From contig JAIOYP010000002.1 in assembly GCA_021741155.1 (NCBI GenBank), positions 1-43,550 of the forward strand: a DNA stretch of 43,550 bases, written 5' to 3'. Of the stretch, positions 1 through 13,300 are shown in pieces. Under the pieces are notes generated by a model. The model was not told the origin of the DNA and did no database searches. It was given only the letters and a program-made list of their open reading frames with translations. This stretch comes from Flavobacteriales bacterium (GTDB lineage Bacteria; Bacteroidota; Bacteroidia; UBA10329). How positions within the stretch are numbered: position 1 is the stretch's first letter; each line of letters opens with the position of its first letter. The position numbers were made by a program, and so were the translations under genes.

Positions 1-1000
1 CAAAAGGAGAACAGCCACTTTGAGCTACTCCGATACTTCCTGCATTAGTTACGTTATCGCAGCAAGCACCTGTAACAGTCATTTTCAACCAGTTCGATTC
101 TCCTACATAATCAGTACAGCCTGCTCTTCTAGAGCATCTTCTATACCACGTAGATGTTGTAATAGATCCAGGATTATATGTTGAAGAACTTGCACCTGAG
201 ATTACCGTGTAGTTAGTGCCTCCATCGGTAGATTGTAGCCACACATACTGCAAAGTTCCCGAACCTCCTGAAGGATCGCTCACACTTGTAATGTTTGCAG
301 GATCAAAAGGAGAACAGCCACTTTGAGCTACTCCGATACTTCCTGCATTAGTTACGTTATCGCAGCATGCCCCGGTAACGGTCATTTTCAACCAGTTCGA
401 TTCTCCTACATAATCAGTACAGCCTGCTCTTCTAGAGCATCTTCTATACCATGTAGATGTTGTAATAGATCCAGGATTATATGTTGAAGAACTTGCACCT
501 GAGATTACCGTGTAGTTAGTGCCTCCATCGGTAGATTGTAACCAAACATATTCCAAGGTTCCAGATCCTCCAGATGGGTCACATGAACTAGTAATCAGCC
601 CTGGGTCAAACGGAGAACATCCACTTTGGGCAACTCCGATTGTGCCACCACTGGTCACGTTACTGCAACATGTTCCGGTAACGGTCATTTTAATCCAATT
701 TGACTCACCTACGTAATCTGAACAATACTCACCACGTCTGGAACATCTTCTAAACCACGTTGACTGGGTAATTGAACCTGGATCATACGTTGACGAAGTA
801 GCTCCTGAAATCATGGTGTAGGTGGAGCCGCCATCTAGGGACTTTAACCATACATAGTAAATCGTTCCAGAACCACCAGAAGGTGAGGTAACGTTGGTTA
901 TCAGAGCTGGATCAAAGGGAGAGCAACCAGAAGCCGCAGTTCCGATTGAACCACCACTAGTAACATTATTACACGTGGCATAGGCATCAGTAATCGACAG
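1..1000 (-). repeat. Tandem 303-bp coding repeats
   Basis: The landmark CAAAAGGAGAACAGCC starts at 1 and 304; its diverged copies start at 607 and 913. The period is therefore 303, 303 and 306 bp (101 or 102 codons); the extra codon is in the most N-terminal unit (CSRRGEYC instead of CSRRAGC). The first two units are almost identical in DNA for about 230 bases, then differ sharply in the last ~60. The third and fourth units are diverged throughout. This is what recent duplication or gene conversion among neighbouring units would leave. Confidence 0.9.
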
Positions 1001-1063
1001 TATCTGCGTAAGACCTGTAGAAATAAGAGCAGCAAGAAGTAGCGAGAAGTAGTGTTTTCTCAT
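1..1063 (-). CDS. Secreted repeat protein, 3-prime end missing (runs off the left edge)
   Basis: Reading the minus strand from the ATG at 1063 gives an uninterrupted frame to base 1. It begins with a signal peptide (MRKHYFSLLLAALIS, probable cleavage near AYA at about residue 30). The rest is a chain of ~101-residue repeats. Each starts with a Cys-rich CCxNVT...GCSPFDP segment, then GGSGT, YVWLxSxDGG, a GAxSSTY(D/N)PGSIT segment, WxRRCSRR, and YVGESNWxKMTVTG. Repeats with this shape are common in large Bacteroidota exported proteins that end in a T9SS sorting domain; the C-terminus lies outside the window, so secretion route is inferred. It lies downstream of the giant adhesin on the same strand, behind a terminator, so it is probably transcribed separately. 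Likely a surface or extracellular structural or adhesive protein; no enzymatic motif is visible. Confidence 0.8.
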   Translation of the reverse strand, partial: MRKHYFSLLLAALISTGLTQILSITDAYATCNNVTSGGSIGTAASGCSPFDPALITNVTSPSGGSGTIYYVWLKSLDGGSTYTMISGATSSTYDPGSITQSTWFRRCSRRGEYCSDYVGESNWIKMTVTGTCCSNVTSGGTIGVAQSGCSPFDPGLITSSCDPSGGSGTLEYVWLQSTDGGTNYTVISGASSSTYNPGSITTSTWYRRCSRRAGCTDYVGESNWLKMTVTGACCDNVTNAGSIGVAQSGCSPFDPANITSVSDPSGGSGTLQYVWLQSTDGGTNYTVISGASSSTYNPGSITTSTWYRRCSRRAGCTDYVGESNWLKMTVTGACCDNVTNAGSIGVAQSGCSPF

Positions 1064-1281
1064 AGTTTGGTTGATTTCAATTCTTGAATAGATGGTATTC
1101 CAATGTGGGCGGTACTACGCACAATTTCCCAAACAGTTGAACCTGTTTCGATGAACGACTTAATCATTTGTGTTAGCAACTTGTTCACAACGACACAATT
1201 TGGGACAGTTGACGAAGGTAAACAAATCAGACAAACATGTACATCCCTTCGGTGAACGTTAGATTATTTTCGACCACTGAC

Positions 1282-1317
1282 AAAAAAAGCGGGGCAATCT
1301 TGGTAGATCACCCCGCT
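1282..1317 (-). terminator. Rho-independent terminator of the giant adhesin gene
   Basis: On the minus strand AGCGGGG (1317-1311) pairs with CCCCGCT (1294-1288) across a 16-base loop and is followed at once by a run of seven T (A run at 1282-1288 on the plus strand). It lies about 25 bases past the stop codon at 1343. The rest of the 279-base gap (1064-1342) holds the upstream region of the partial repeat gene, in which I could not fix a -7 element. Confidence 0.85.
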
Positions 1318-1342
1318 AAATACTGATATCAAAAGCCCGAAA

Positions 1343-4300
1343 TTAATTTCGAATTAGCGTAATATATCCAGATAATTCTTTCGTTCCTGCATCTCCGTAG
1401 TTCAAAGCAACAGTGTAATAATACGTGCCTGCTGGAAGGTCGACTCCTTCTGAAGTCTTACCTGCAAAACGAAGATCCGTACCTACACCTTCCCAAACAG
1501 AAAGTCCCCATCTGTTATAAATCTGCGCTTCAATCAAGTCAGCCAAACTACTTGTAATCCAGATATAGTCATTTATTCCATCTCCGTTAGGCGTAAGAAC
1601 GTTGGTAATGATGAAGAGTTCTTCGACCGAAATAACTGTAGATGTCGTATCCGTACAACCTGCCGATGTACTAACAATCAATGTTACTTCATACTCGCCA
1701 GCCTCTTCGTAATCGTTGCTTGGATTCTGTTCATTTGATGAGTTACCATCTCCGAAATTCCAATCCCAGCTAAATAGCGGTTGAACTGTTGATGAATCGG
1801 TAAACAATACTGGTTCTCCCAAATTCGTCTCACCATATCCAAAAGCAGCATTTGGATAAGCTTGCGTATATACCCAAACTGTATCTGTTGCCACTTGATT
1901 ACATCCATCATTGGTAACGCTAAGTAGATACATCGTATCATCAAACGGACTTACTGATATACTTGGTGATGTACCACCAGGAGTCCATACAGTATTGTCT
2001 CCACCCGAACCTACTAAGACAACTGTATCACCGATACAAATAACCGCATCCTGACCTGCGTTTGCAGTTGGTCCAGGAACCACATCTATTGATACTGGTT
2101 CAGAAGTAGCGCTACATCCTGCAAAGTTTGTCACCGTTACAGTGAAAGTACCCGCAGCAGAAACAGTGATAGACTGTCCTGTTTGTCCGTTGCTCCAGAG
2201 ATATGTATTTCCGAATGGCAAACCGGAAGCGGTCAGTGTAACATAATCTCCCTCACAAATGCTAGACCCACCACTAACAGAAATCTGAGCAGTCGGTGTA
2301 GGAAGGAATCCAATCGGCAATGAAGCTGTAGCTGAACATCCGAGTAGATTCGTAACAGTTACAGTGTAAACTCCACTTTGCGTTACCTCAATACTTTGAA
2401 TTGTTTCGCCAGTGCTCCATTCAAAATCATTGATGAACGGAACCCCTAACGCAGTCAAGGTTATTACATCTCCTTGGCAATATGGGAACTGAGAATCAGG
2501 AATTATCTCTGTTAATGGTGCTGGAAGCACCGTCACAGTTTGACCTGTGGTTCCAGAACAACCATTCGTATCTACCACAGTTACTGTGTAAACTCCTGTT
2601 ACAGAAACAGTAATGCTCTGAGTTGTTTCCTGCGTTGACCATAAGTACGAAGTGCCTTCAGTGGCGGTCAGCACTACTTCTTCTCCATCGCAGAATGCTG
2701 TTGGACCATCAGTCGTGATATCAGGATTGAAGAAAGGGAAGTACTCAACCGCCACATCATCCGACACTCCAACACAACCAGTGACTGTATCTGTTGCCTG
2801 AACAAAATAAGTCCCAGCAATTGTCACAAGTATTGATTGTGTAGTTGCTCCATTGCTCCATAGATAAGGACCATTTCCAACAGCTGAAAGAGTAACCTCA
2901 CCACCTAGACAAATGGTTGTCGGGCCATCTGCGTCAATGCTAACCTGTGGAAGCGGATTCTCCACAACCTCGAAGTCAGAAGACATTGCCGAACAACCAT
3001 CACCGTTTGTAACGGTTACGAAGTACGTTCCAGTAGAATCAACAGTAATGAACTGCGTTGTATCTCCAGTGCTCCATAGATAGGTATTAAAGATTCCAGT
3101 GTTAAGCGTAATGCTTTCGCCATCACAAATTGCACTGTCTCCATTTGCCTGAATGGCTGGCATCGGATTGTTGTTTACAGTCACGACTTCGCCTGCCGAA
3201 GCGGCAGCACATCCAAACTCATTTGTTACAGTTACGATGTAAAGTCCAGATTCATCAACCCAAATACTTTGCGTTGTATCACCAGTTGACCAGAGATAAC
3301 TATCCCAAGCGTCAACCTCCAAGTTTACACTGTCTCCAGCACAGAATGTTGTTGATCCGTTAGCAGTAATTACAGGAACCGGAGTTGGAGTTGGATTCAC
3401 TCTAATGTCAACGCTGTCTGTACCCATACAGCCATTAGCATCGGTTACTACTAATGAATAAACACCATTCGCGGTAACGCTAATCGTCTGCGAATTCGCT
3501 CCTGTATTCCACAGATATTCGCTTGATTGACTAGCCGTAAGTGTCACAATCTGACCATCACAAACCACCCTATCGGAAGCTGTAATTTCTGGGATTGGAT
3601 TTTGATAAACCGTCACAGTAGCATTAGCTGATAGACCTGAACAACCGTTCTGATCAGCAACTTCTACTGAATAATCACCGCTTGAATAAACCACAATGCT
3701 CTGAGTGGTATCTCCAGTTGACCACACATACGAATCGAATGTGCTTGAAGTCAGCATGACCGAATCTCCATCACAGAATTCCATTAGGCCATCAGCCGTA
3801 ATAGTTGGAACCGGATTAGGATTAACCACCACCGTAACTCTTGCAGAAAGACCTTCGCAACCATTAGAATCAACTACAGAAACGGTATAAAGTCCTGAAG
3901 TAAATACTGTGATTGATTGGGTAGTAGCGTTGGTAGACCACAAGTAGCTTGCTGCATCGCTCGAAGTAAGAACAACACTATCACCAGTACAGAATTCTGT
4001 TGGTCCATTAGGTGTAATAACCGGAACTGGATTAGGATAAACAGTGACCTGAATATTACCAGTTTCGGTACTACAGCCATTGGCGTTTGTTCCAATTACT
4101 GAATACAAACCTGATGTACTTACAGTGATGCCTGTTCCAGTTTCTCCGGTTGACCAAAGGAAGTTATCTGCACCATTCGCATTTAATCCAACTGAACCAC
4201 CATCACAGAACTGCGTTGGGCCGTCAGGGAATACCGTAACAACTGGTGGGTTGTTCACCAACACTGAAACCGAAGATGACGTGCTGTAGCAACCGAACTG

Positions 4301-7300
4301 GTTGTTTCCGTACACAAAGTAGCTACCCGCGTTGTGGACAGTAATTGATTGAGTTGTAGCACCGTTACTCCAGAGGTAATTCAATCCTCCAGTTGCTGTA
4401 AGTGTTACTGAATCACCAGCACAAAACTCAATTGGTCCATTAGCAATGATGTTAATAATCGGAAGCGAATACACCTCAATTGTTTTCAACGGTGATGTTC
4501 CTTGACATCCGTTTTCGTCTGTCACAGTCACGTTAAATGAACCAGAAGTATAAACAGTGATTGATTGAGTTGTCGCTCCATTCGACCATTCATAACCATT
4601 GAAGCCAGCTGTTGCGGTAAGCACAACCGAATCACCGAAGCAGAACTGCTGCGGACCTGTTACCGCAATAGTTGGTGTTGGATTACTATGTACAGTTACA
4701 TCAGCAATTGCCGATGCTGAGGCACATCCAGTACTATCAGTAACAGTTACCGTGTAGCTTCCAGATTGATTAACAGTAATATTTTGTCCTATTGCACCCG
4801 TTGACCATAGATATGTCTCAAAATTCTGAGTACTCAAGGTCACCTGACCGCCCGCACAGAAATCCAAATCGCCATTGGCAACAATGCTTGGGTTTGGAAG
4901 CTGATTAACAATAACAATTACATCAGAACTAGTGCCCGTACATCCATTGGCATCAGTAGCAGTAATGTTGTATGTTCCTGCTGCATAAACATGAATTGCC
5001 TGAGTAGTATCTCCAGTGGTCCACAGATAGCTTTCGGCCATCACAGATGTAATTGTGATAGTGTCTCCATCGCATATTTCGATGGTTCCATCAGGAGTTG
5101 TTGTTGGTGTAGGATTCACGTTTACAGTGAGCAAATCTTCTGGCGATAAGCCTTGACATCCGTTCGTATCCGTTACAAGTACAGTATAGAATCCAGTGTT
5201 AACCGCATACGTGGTTCGAGTTGTATCTCCAGTATTCGTCCACAGATAGGACTCAAACTCTTCTGTTGTTGTGAGGAAAATCGTATCACCAGCACAGAAA
5301 GAAGGAAGTCCAACTGTAGTTACGTGAGGCTCAGGTAAATCCCAAGTATCGACATTAATCGTATCAGATGTTCCTGTACAACCATTATCAATTGTTACAG
5401 TCACCCAGTAAGAACCTGAATCGGACACCGTAATAGAAGGAGAGGTCTGAAACGTATTCCATGCATAATTAATGCTGCCAGTTGGTATTGCTACACTTGC
5501 AGAAAGAACTACGGTACCTCCATCGCAGAAAACCAAAGGCCCGCTTGCAGAAATAGTCGGCACAGGATTCGGATGAACCGTAACCGTAATCTCATTCGAC
5601 TCACTTTGACATCCGTTCGCATCGAAACTTATAACCGAGTAAGTGCCAGAAGTTGACACCGTAATGATTCGAGTAGTCTCACCGGTTGTCCATAAATAGC
5701 CAGCTGATTGCCGTGCTACCAAATCAACACTATCACCCTCACAGAAGCTTACAGGCCCTGTAGCGAAAATGTTTGAGAATGGCAGTTGGTTTACAACCAC
5801 AGTCACAGGGCTTGCAGCTCCTGAACAACCATTGGCATCAGTCACAGTTAGGTGATATGTGCCCGAAGCATAAACAACAGTTGATTGCGTTGTAGCACCA
5901 TTTGACCACAAATAAGATGTTGCGGCTGAGGCAGTCAGCGTTACACTGTCTCCATTACAGAATTCGAGTGGGCCATCAGGAGTGATGGTTGGTGTTGGAT
6001 TTGGATTAACCACGACATTCACCGTATCAGAAATTCCTGAACAACCACTTCCACTTGTCACAGTTACCCATCGCATTCCGCTTGTTGTAACCGTAATTGT
6101 TTGACCCGTTGCACCTGTGTTCCAGAGATATGTTCCTCCTGAAGATGCCGTCAATTCCACATTTCCACCAGCGCAGAATTCAGTTGGGCCATTCGCGGCA
6201 ATTGTAGGTGTTGGATTATTGTTCACAACCACATCAACTGTATCTGAAGTACCAGAACATCCGCTTGCATTTGTAACCGTTACAGCGTATTCACCAGTTG
6301 TATAAACAGTAATTGCTCTAGTCGTTGCGCCCGTACTCCACAGATACGAACTAGCAAGTGATGATGTAAGTACTACACTATCTCCATCACAGAATTCCAA
6401 ATCTCCGCCTGCGGTAATCGTTGGTGTCGGATTATTGTTGACGGTTACACTTGTAGGTGCCGAAGCTCCTTGACAACCGTTCGCGTCCGTAACAGTTACC
6501 GTGTAGTTACCTGAAGCAAACACCGTGATTGACTGTGTCGTTGCACCTGTTGACCACAGATATGAAGTGGCTACAGATGATGCAAGAACGACACTATCTC
6601 CAGAACAGAAGATTGTCGGTCCATCAGGTGTTACAGTTGGAGTCGGGTTGCTATTTCTAGTAGTTGTAATTGGAGCCGAAGTTCCTTGACAACCGTTACC
6701 ATCAGTCACTGTGACTGTGAATGTTCCTGCAGTTGTTACCGTAATTGATTGTGTTGTTGCACCAGTTGACCACAAGTAAGCATTGGCAGCACTAGCCGTC
6801 AAAACTACGTTCGAACCTTGGCAGAAAGTTGTCGGGCCGTTTGCCGTAACCGTTGGTGTTGGTAGCGGATTTACCGTAATCACTCTTGGTGCCGAAGTTC
6901 CAACACATCCGTTCCCGTTAGTAACAGTAACCGTGTAACTACCCGAAGTAGTAACGTTAATGCTCTGAGTTGTTGCTCCAGTACTCCATAGATAAGAAGC
7001 ATACGAACCTGTTGTAAGTGTCACGCTTCCACCTTGGCAGAAAGTTGTAGAACCTACAGGACTAACTGTTGGTACAGGATTCGGATTAACCGTTACTTGA
7101 ACGTTTGCAGAGTTTCCAGAGCATCCCTGAGCTGTAATCACATTTACACTGAATACTCCAGTGTTTGTTACGGTAATCGCCTGAGTCGTTGCTCCATTAC
7201 TCCACAAATACGAATTTCCTGCCGTAGCAGTAAGAACTACTTGGCCGCCAGCACAGAATGTGGTTGGTCCGCTTGGAGTAATCGTTGGAACGAACTGTCC

Positions 7301-10300
7301 AGCTTGAGTGATTGAAGTTGAATAAACATAAACGCAAGCATTCTGATCAACAAACGTAACGCTGTAATTTCCTTGAGTAAGACCAGAAATATCAGCAGTT
7401 GTCTGTGCATTTGACCAAGAATACTGATAAGGAGGAAGACCTCCAGTTGCAGTAAGATCAATCGCACCATCTGAACCTCCAAAGCAGGTCACATTGGTAT
7501 TGATGCTTGAAGCACCCAATGTATCTGGTTGAGTAACTACCCCACTTGCACTGACGGCACAGCCATTTGCATCATGGATGGAAACCCCGTAGTTGCCTGG
7601 GCCGAGATTGTTCAAATCCTCCGTTGTAGCAGCATTTGACCATGTGTAAGTATAAGGAGTTGTTCCTCCCGTGACCGTCAATTCGATGGCACCATTTGCC
7701 AAACCATGGCACGTAACTGGATCAACAGCTGTTGCTGCTTGAAGAAGCGCAGGTTGAGTTACAACTCCGCTTGCAGTCTGTAAGCAGTTTACAGCATCCG
7801 TTACCTGAACTGTGAATGTTCCAGCGCCTAATCCTGTCAAAGAACTAGCAGTTGAACCTCCTGTTGGCCAGAAATAAGTGAATGGGGCTGTACCACCAGA
7901 AACAACTGCGATAGCTCCACCATTGGCAAGGCCAAAACACGTTGGGCTTGTAGTATTGACTTGAACTGCAAATCCAGTACATGACAGGGCATTTACAGTA
8001 ATTGTTCTCGTAACGATACATCCACGAGCGTCAGTAATAGTCACAGTATAGTTTCCTGGGCAAAGGCCAGTAGCTGTCTGTCCGATACTTCCGTTACTCC
8101 AAGAATAGAGGAACGGAGAAGTACCTCCCGTTGCAGTTGCAGTGGCAGAACCATTGCAACCACCGAAGGTTTGTTCGTCAATAACAGATGTATTTGCACC
8201 CAAAAGTGGCGGTTGAGTTACTGTGAAACTTCCAGATGCAGTACAACCGATTGCATCAGTTACCATCACCGAATAAGGTCCCGCTGTAACGCCAGTCAGT
8301 TGCTGAGTTGTTGCTCCGGTGTTCCACAAATAAGTATAAGGAGTATGGTTCTGTGCTGTGATTGGAGTTGCCAGAACGCTACCGTTCGAACCTCCATTAC
8401 AACCAACAGGTTGACCTGTTACGTTCACATCAAGATCACATGATGGTGGATTGATGATTCGGCTTGTAGTAACTGGACATCCATTGGCGTCTGTCACAGT
8501 AACCTGATAGATTCCTGCACAAAGGTTTGTTGCCGTTTGAGTTGTTTGACCATTACTCCATAGATATGTGTATGGAGATGTTCCGCCAGCTGGATTTGCT
8601 GTAGCAGAACCATTACAACCGTTAACAATTGTTTCATCCTGAACATCAACCACAACCGAAACAACCGCAGGTTGTGTTAGTTGAATGGTTTGCTGAAGAA
8701 TACTTCCTTGAGCATCGGTAACCGTAACCACATAGGTTCCAGCAGGCACATTAGTCAGGTCTTCTGTTGTAGCACCGTTTGACCAGCTATAAGTCAATGG
8801 AGCAGTCGCATTAGAAACAGTGATATTGATGGAACCATTGCTTTGTCCATTACAAAGCGGTTCTGTAATCACAAAAGAGATTCCAGGTCCAGGGAAAACC
8901 GTGATGTAGCAAGTAGCCCGTGCGCATAGCACTGGGAATCCATCATCACAAATTTGATACACATATTGGTCTGGCCCGATATATCCTGGAGCTGGCGTGT
9001 ATGTGTACGTTCCGTTTGCATTTATCGTCACAGTACCGTGAGATGGACCAGAGATTGGGCTTGTATTGATAATGATATTATCACCATTCGGATCGAAATC
9101 ATTGGTCAACAATTGACCAGAAACTGGTACGTTCATTGGCGTTAGAGCCGCGTCATCTCCAGCAAACGGTGGGTCATTATTCGGTCCGTTGAAATCAGGA
9201 AGAACAATAATCGTTACCGTAGTTTGATCGCAAAGCACTGGCGACCCGTTATCACATATACTGTAAGTAAAAGTATCCTCACCAGTGAAACTAAAGTTCG
9301 GAGTGTAAACGATATTTCCGTTTGGCGCTACCGTTACTGTTCCGTTTGATGGACCCGTAAGTGGTGTTGTATTAAGGATAATAGCATCCCCATCCGGATC
9401 ATCATCATTCACAAGAATGTTGCCGCCAACTGGAACTCCCTGCTGCGTTACGTACGCATCTGGATTTGCAACTGGTGGGTCGTTATTTACCGTTACTGGA
9501 ATAACAGAAATCGTTACAACCGCGTTATCGCACAATTGTGGAATTCCATTATCGCAGATAGAATAAACGAATGAATCTTCTCCAGAGAAACCTGGGTTTG
9601 GCGTGTAGGTATAGTTTCCGTTAGGAAGCAACGATACCGAACCATTGCTAGGTCCACTTACAGGAGCTGGATTCACAGAAATGTTATCTCCATCAGGGTC
9701 AAAATCATTCGTAATCACACTTCCGGAAACTGGCGTATTGACAAGCGTGTTATTGAAATCGTTAACAGCTATCGGAGGATTGTTGTCTGGATAAACAGTG
9801 ATGTAGCAAGTTGCCTGAGCGCAAAGGCTTGGCACACCATCATCACAAATCTGGTACACGAACTGATCCGGTCCAGTAAAGCCTAGGTTTGGAGTGTATG
9901 TGTAAGTTCCATTGCTGTTGATTAGAACGGAACCATTTGTTGGACCTGAAATTTGAGTTGTGTTGATGATGATATTATCACCATTCACATCATAATCATT
10001 CGTCAATAGCTGGCCTGAAACAGGAACTTCTTGTGGGGTCAAAGCAGCATCGTCTCCAGCAAAAGGAGGATCGTTGTCTGGGCCGTTGTAATCAGGAATG
10101 ACAACAATTGTCACTTCAGCCGTATCGCAAAGACTTGGAATCTGGTCATCGCATATACTATATGTAAAGACATCTGTTCCTTCAAATCCTGGATTCGGAG
10201 TATAGGTGAATGTACCATTACCCAAAAGTGTTACCGTTCCATTGTTCGGGCCAGTCAGAGGCGTCAGGTTCAATATGATGTTGTCTCCATCTGGGTCATC

Positions 10301-13300
10301 ATCATTTACAAGAACATTTCCAGTAACAGGAACATCAACTTGTGTTTGCGCAGCATCATCTTGAGCAACTGGAGGCTCGTTTCCAGTTGTAACTGGAATC
10401 ACCTCAATTGAAACCTCAGCGGTATCGCAAAGACTTGGTACACCGTCATCACAAGTCACGTAAGTAAAGGAATCTTCACCATTAAATCCTGGGTTTGGAG
10501 TGTAGGTGTACGAACCGTTAGGATTTAAGATGACCGATCCGTGTGATGGTCCGATAAGAGGTGTTGTAGTAACCGTCAAATTATCTCCATCTGGATCCCA
10601 ATCATTCGTAGTCACATTTCCTGAAACAGGAACGTTAACTAGAGTCGAATTCATATCATCCGTAGCAACAGGAGGATTGTTGTCTGGATAAACCGTGATT
10701 ACACACGTGGCTGTTGCACACAAAACAGGTGTTCCATCATCACAAATTCGATACACGAATTGATCCGTACCAATGAAGGTTGGGTTTGGAGTGTAATCGT
10801 AAGTTCCATCAGGGTTGATGGTTAACGTACCGTTAGAAACGCCAACAACTGGAGTTGTGTTGATGGTGATATTATCACCGTTAGGATCAAAATCGTTGGC
10901 TAGCAAATCACCCCCAACTGGAGTTCCTTGAGGAGTAAGCGCAGCATCGTCTCCCGCAAATGGAGGATCGTTACCTGGTTCAAATGGAGGCAATACAACA
11001 ATTGTCACCGTTGCCTCGTCACACAAAGCAGGCGAGCCATTATCACAAACCGAATAAACAAACACATCCGTTCCATTGAATCCCGGATTTGGAGTATACG
11101 TGTAATCTCCATTTGGACTAAGCACAACAGAACCGTTGGCTGGACCACTTGCTGGCGTTGTGTTCACCGTAAGTGGGTCGCCATCTGGGTCGCCATCATT
11201 CGGAATTACACTTCCAGAAACAGGTACATCTTGATTGGTTTGAGCTTGATCATTCTGAGCTATTGGAGGCTGATTTCCTGGATTGTCGGTTGTTACCACG
11301 ATGGTCACATCTGCCACATCGCAAAGACTTGGTGTTCCATCATCGCAGAGTAGGTACGAGAATACATCCGTTCCAGTAAAACCGTTGTTAGGTGTATAAT
11401 CAAACGTTCCGTCAGGGTTTATAACTACCGTTCCGTTCGTTGGATTGGAGTAAGGCGTTGTATTTATCGTGATGTTATCTCCATCAGGATCAGAATCGTT
11501 TCCAAGCATATCGCCAGAAACAGGAGTATTCATTGGCGTCACCGCACCATCATTTCCAGCAAAAGGTGGTTGATTATCGGGAGTAGCATCAGGAAGAACA
11601 TTAATAGTAACGATAGTGGTATCGCACAATGAAGGCGTTCCGTCATCGCATATACTGTATATATATGTGTCCGTTCCGATGAAAGTTGGATTCGGAGTAT
11701 AGAGGAATGAGCCGTTTGGCTGCAACACAACTATTCCGTTAGATGGTGGCGTAATTGGAGTCGTATTCAAAATGATGTTGTCTCCATCGGGATCATCATC
11801 ATTTACAAGAACATTTCCCGTTACAGGAATACCTTGATAAGTAACAGCATTATCTGCATTGGCAATAGGCGGGTCGTTGCCGGCAGAAATCGGAATTATC
11901 TCGATATAAACAACGGCTTCATCACATAGTGAAGGCGTTCCGTCATCACATATCCTGTACACGAAAGAATCATCGCCACTAAACCCAGGGTTTGGTGTAT
12001 ACGTGAATGTACCGTTCGCATTAATTACAACACTACCGTGTGTTGGTGATATGATTGGCGTTGTATTGGTGATTAGATTGTCGCCATTGAGATCAAAATC
12101 GTTTGTCAGCACATTTCCAGAAACCGGAGTACTCACCAGCGTATTCAAAAAGTCGTTATTAGCTACTGGAGGGCAATTGTTATTGCGCAGAATCACAGTT
12201 CGTTCTTCCTTACAACCATTAGCATCTTCTACATTGAGTATATATGTACCTGCTGCACGGTTCAAAAGCGTTCTACCGACAGCAATTGGAGACCCGTTTT
12301 GATACCATGTATATATATAAGGTGCACGACCGCCAGTTGCACCACCTGTTAAGGTGCCATCCGAGAAACCCGAGCAGTAAGGATCCGTACCACCTGCAAC
12401 TATGACAATCTGAGGACTGTAATTATCAATCAGACCATCTCCATCATTGTCAATTCCATCTCCACAGATGTCACCAATTTGGATAATTACCCATGCTGTA
12501 TCGCACAATCCTTCAGATGTACAGATCTGATATTGAAGCGAATCAACACCTATATAATTAGGAATTGCCGTGTACTGTATACAAATTCCTTGAACCACGG
12601 CCGTCCCTCCATTTACTGGTGGAGTAACGATTGAAGTTACAAGGCCATTGCCCAATGGGTCAACATCATTATTCTGTACACATACAACCAAAGGAACCGA
12701 AGTATCCGGAATGGTATCGTAATCTGTATTGGCAATCGGGAAAGTCACAAAACCAAATGCGTTGTCGCAACTAGCATCAAATAGCGAGAAAAACTCAATT
12801 GCGAACAGGCTCGCAGTGGTCATCGTGCTGTTAACTGGAAGGTCAAGTTGGTCAATTCGAACCAAATGTTTTGTTGCAATCAGACCTTGAAGGGCATAAT
12901 TCCCACTACCATCGGTATTATCCGTATCAATCAATGGATCTGTTCCTGGGTTATAGATGCCGTTTCCGTTTGCATCGTTATAAACATTGATGGTCACGTT
13001 TCCGTAACCCTGCTCTCCATTATCCTGAACTCCATTCTGGTTTGCATCATGGAACACATTTCCTAAGATTTCGAATGGTGTAAACGGACATCCAGCACAT
13101 GTTGGCGGAGGAGTCTCAAAAGGAATACTGACAGTGACTTCAGAACGGTAGGCATACCAAAAAGTGTTGATGGTATTCACGTTTCCGTAATCAGTAGCAG
13201 TCCAATAGTGACAAGGTGGAGTACATCCGTTAAGTTGCAATGCAGGTTGACCCCCCGGAAGTGTTTCCGAAATCGCCTCATCATCATAGAAGAACTTTGG

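Noticed and set aside
519-716. 65-codon plus-strand frame opposite the partial repeat protein
   Set aside because: Antisense to a well-supported repeat gene; no start signal and no motif.
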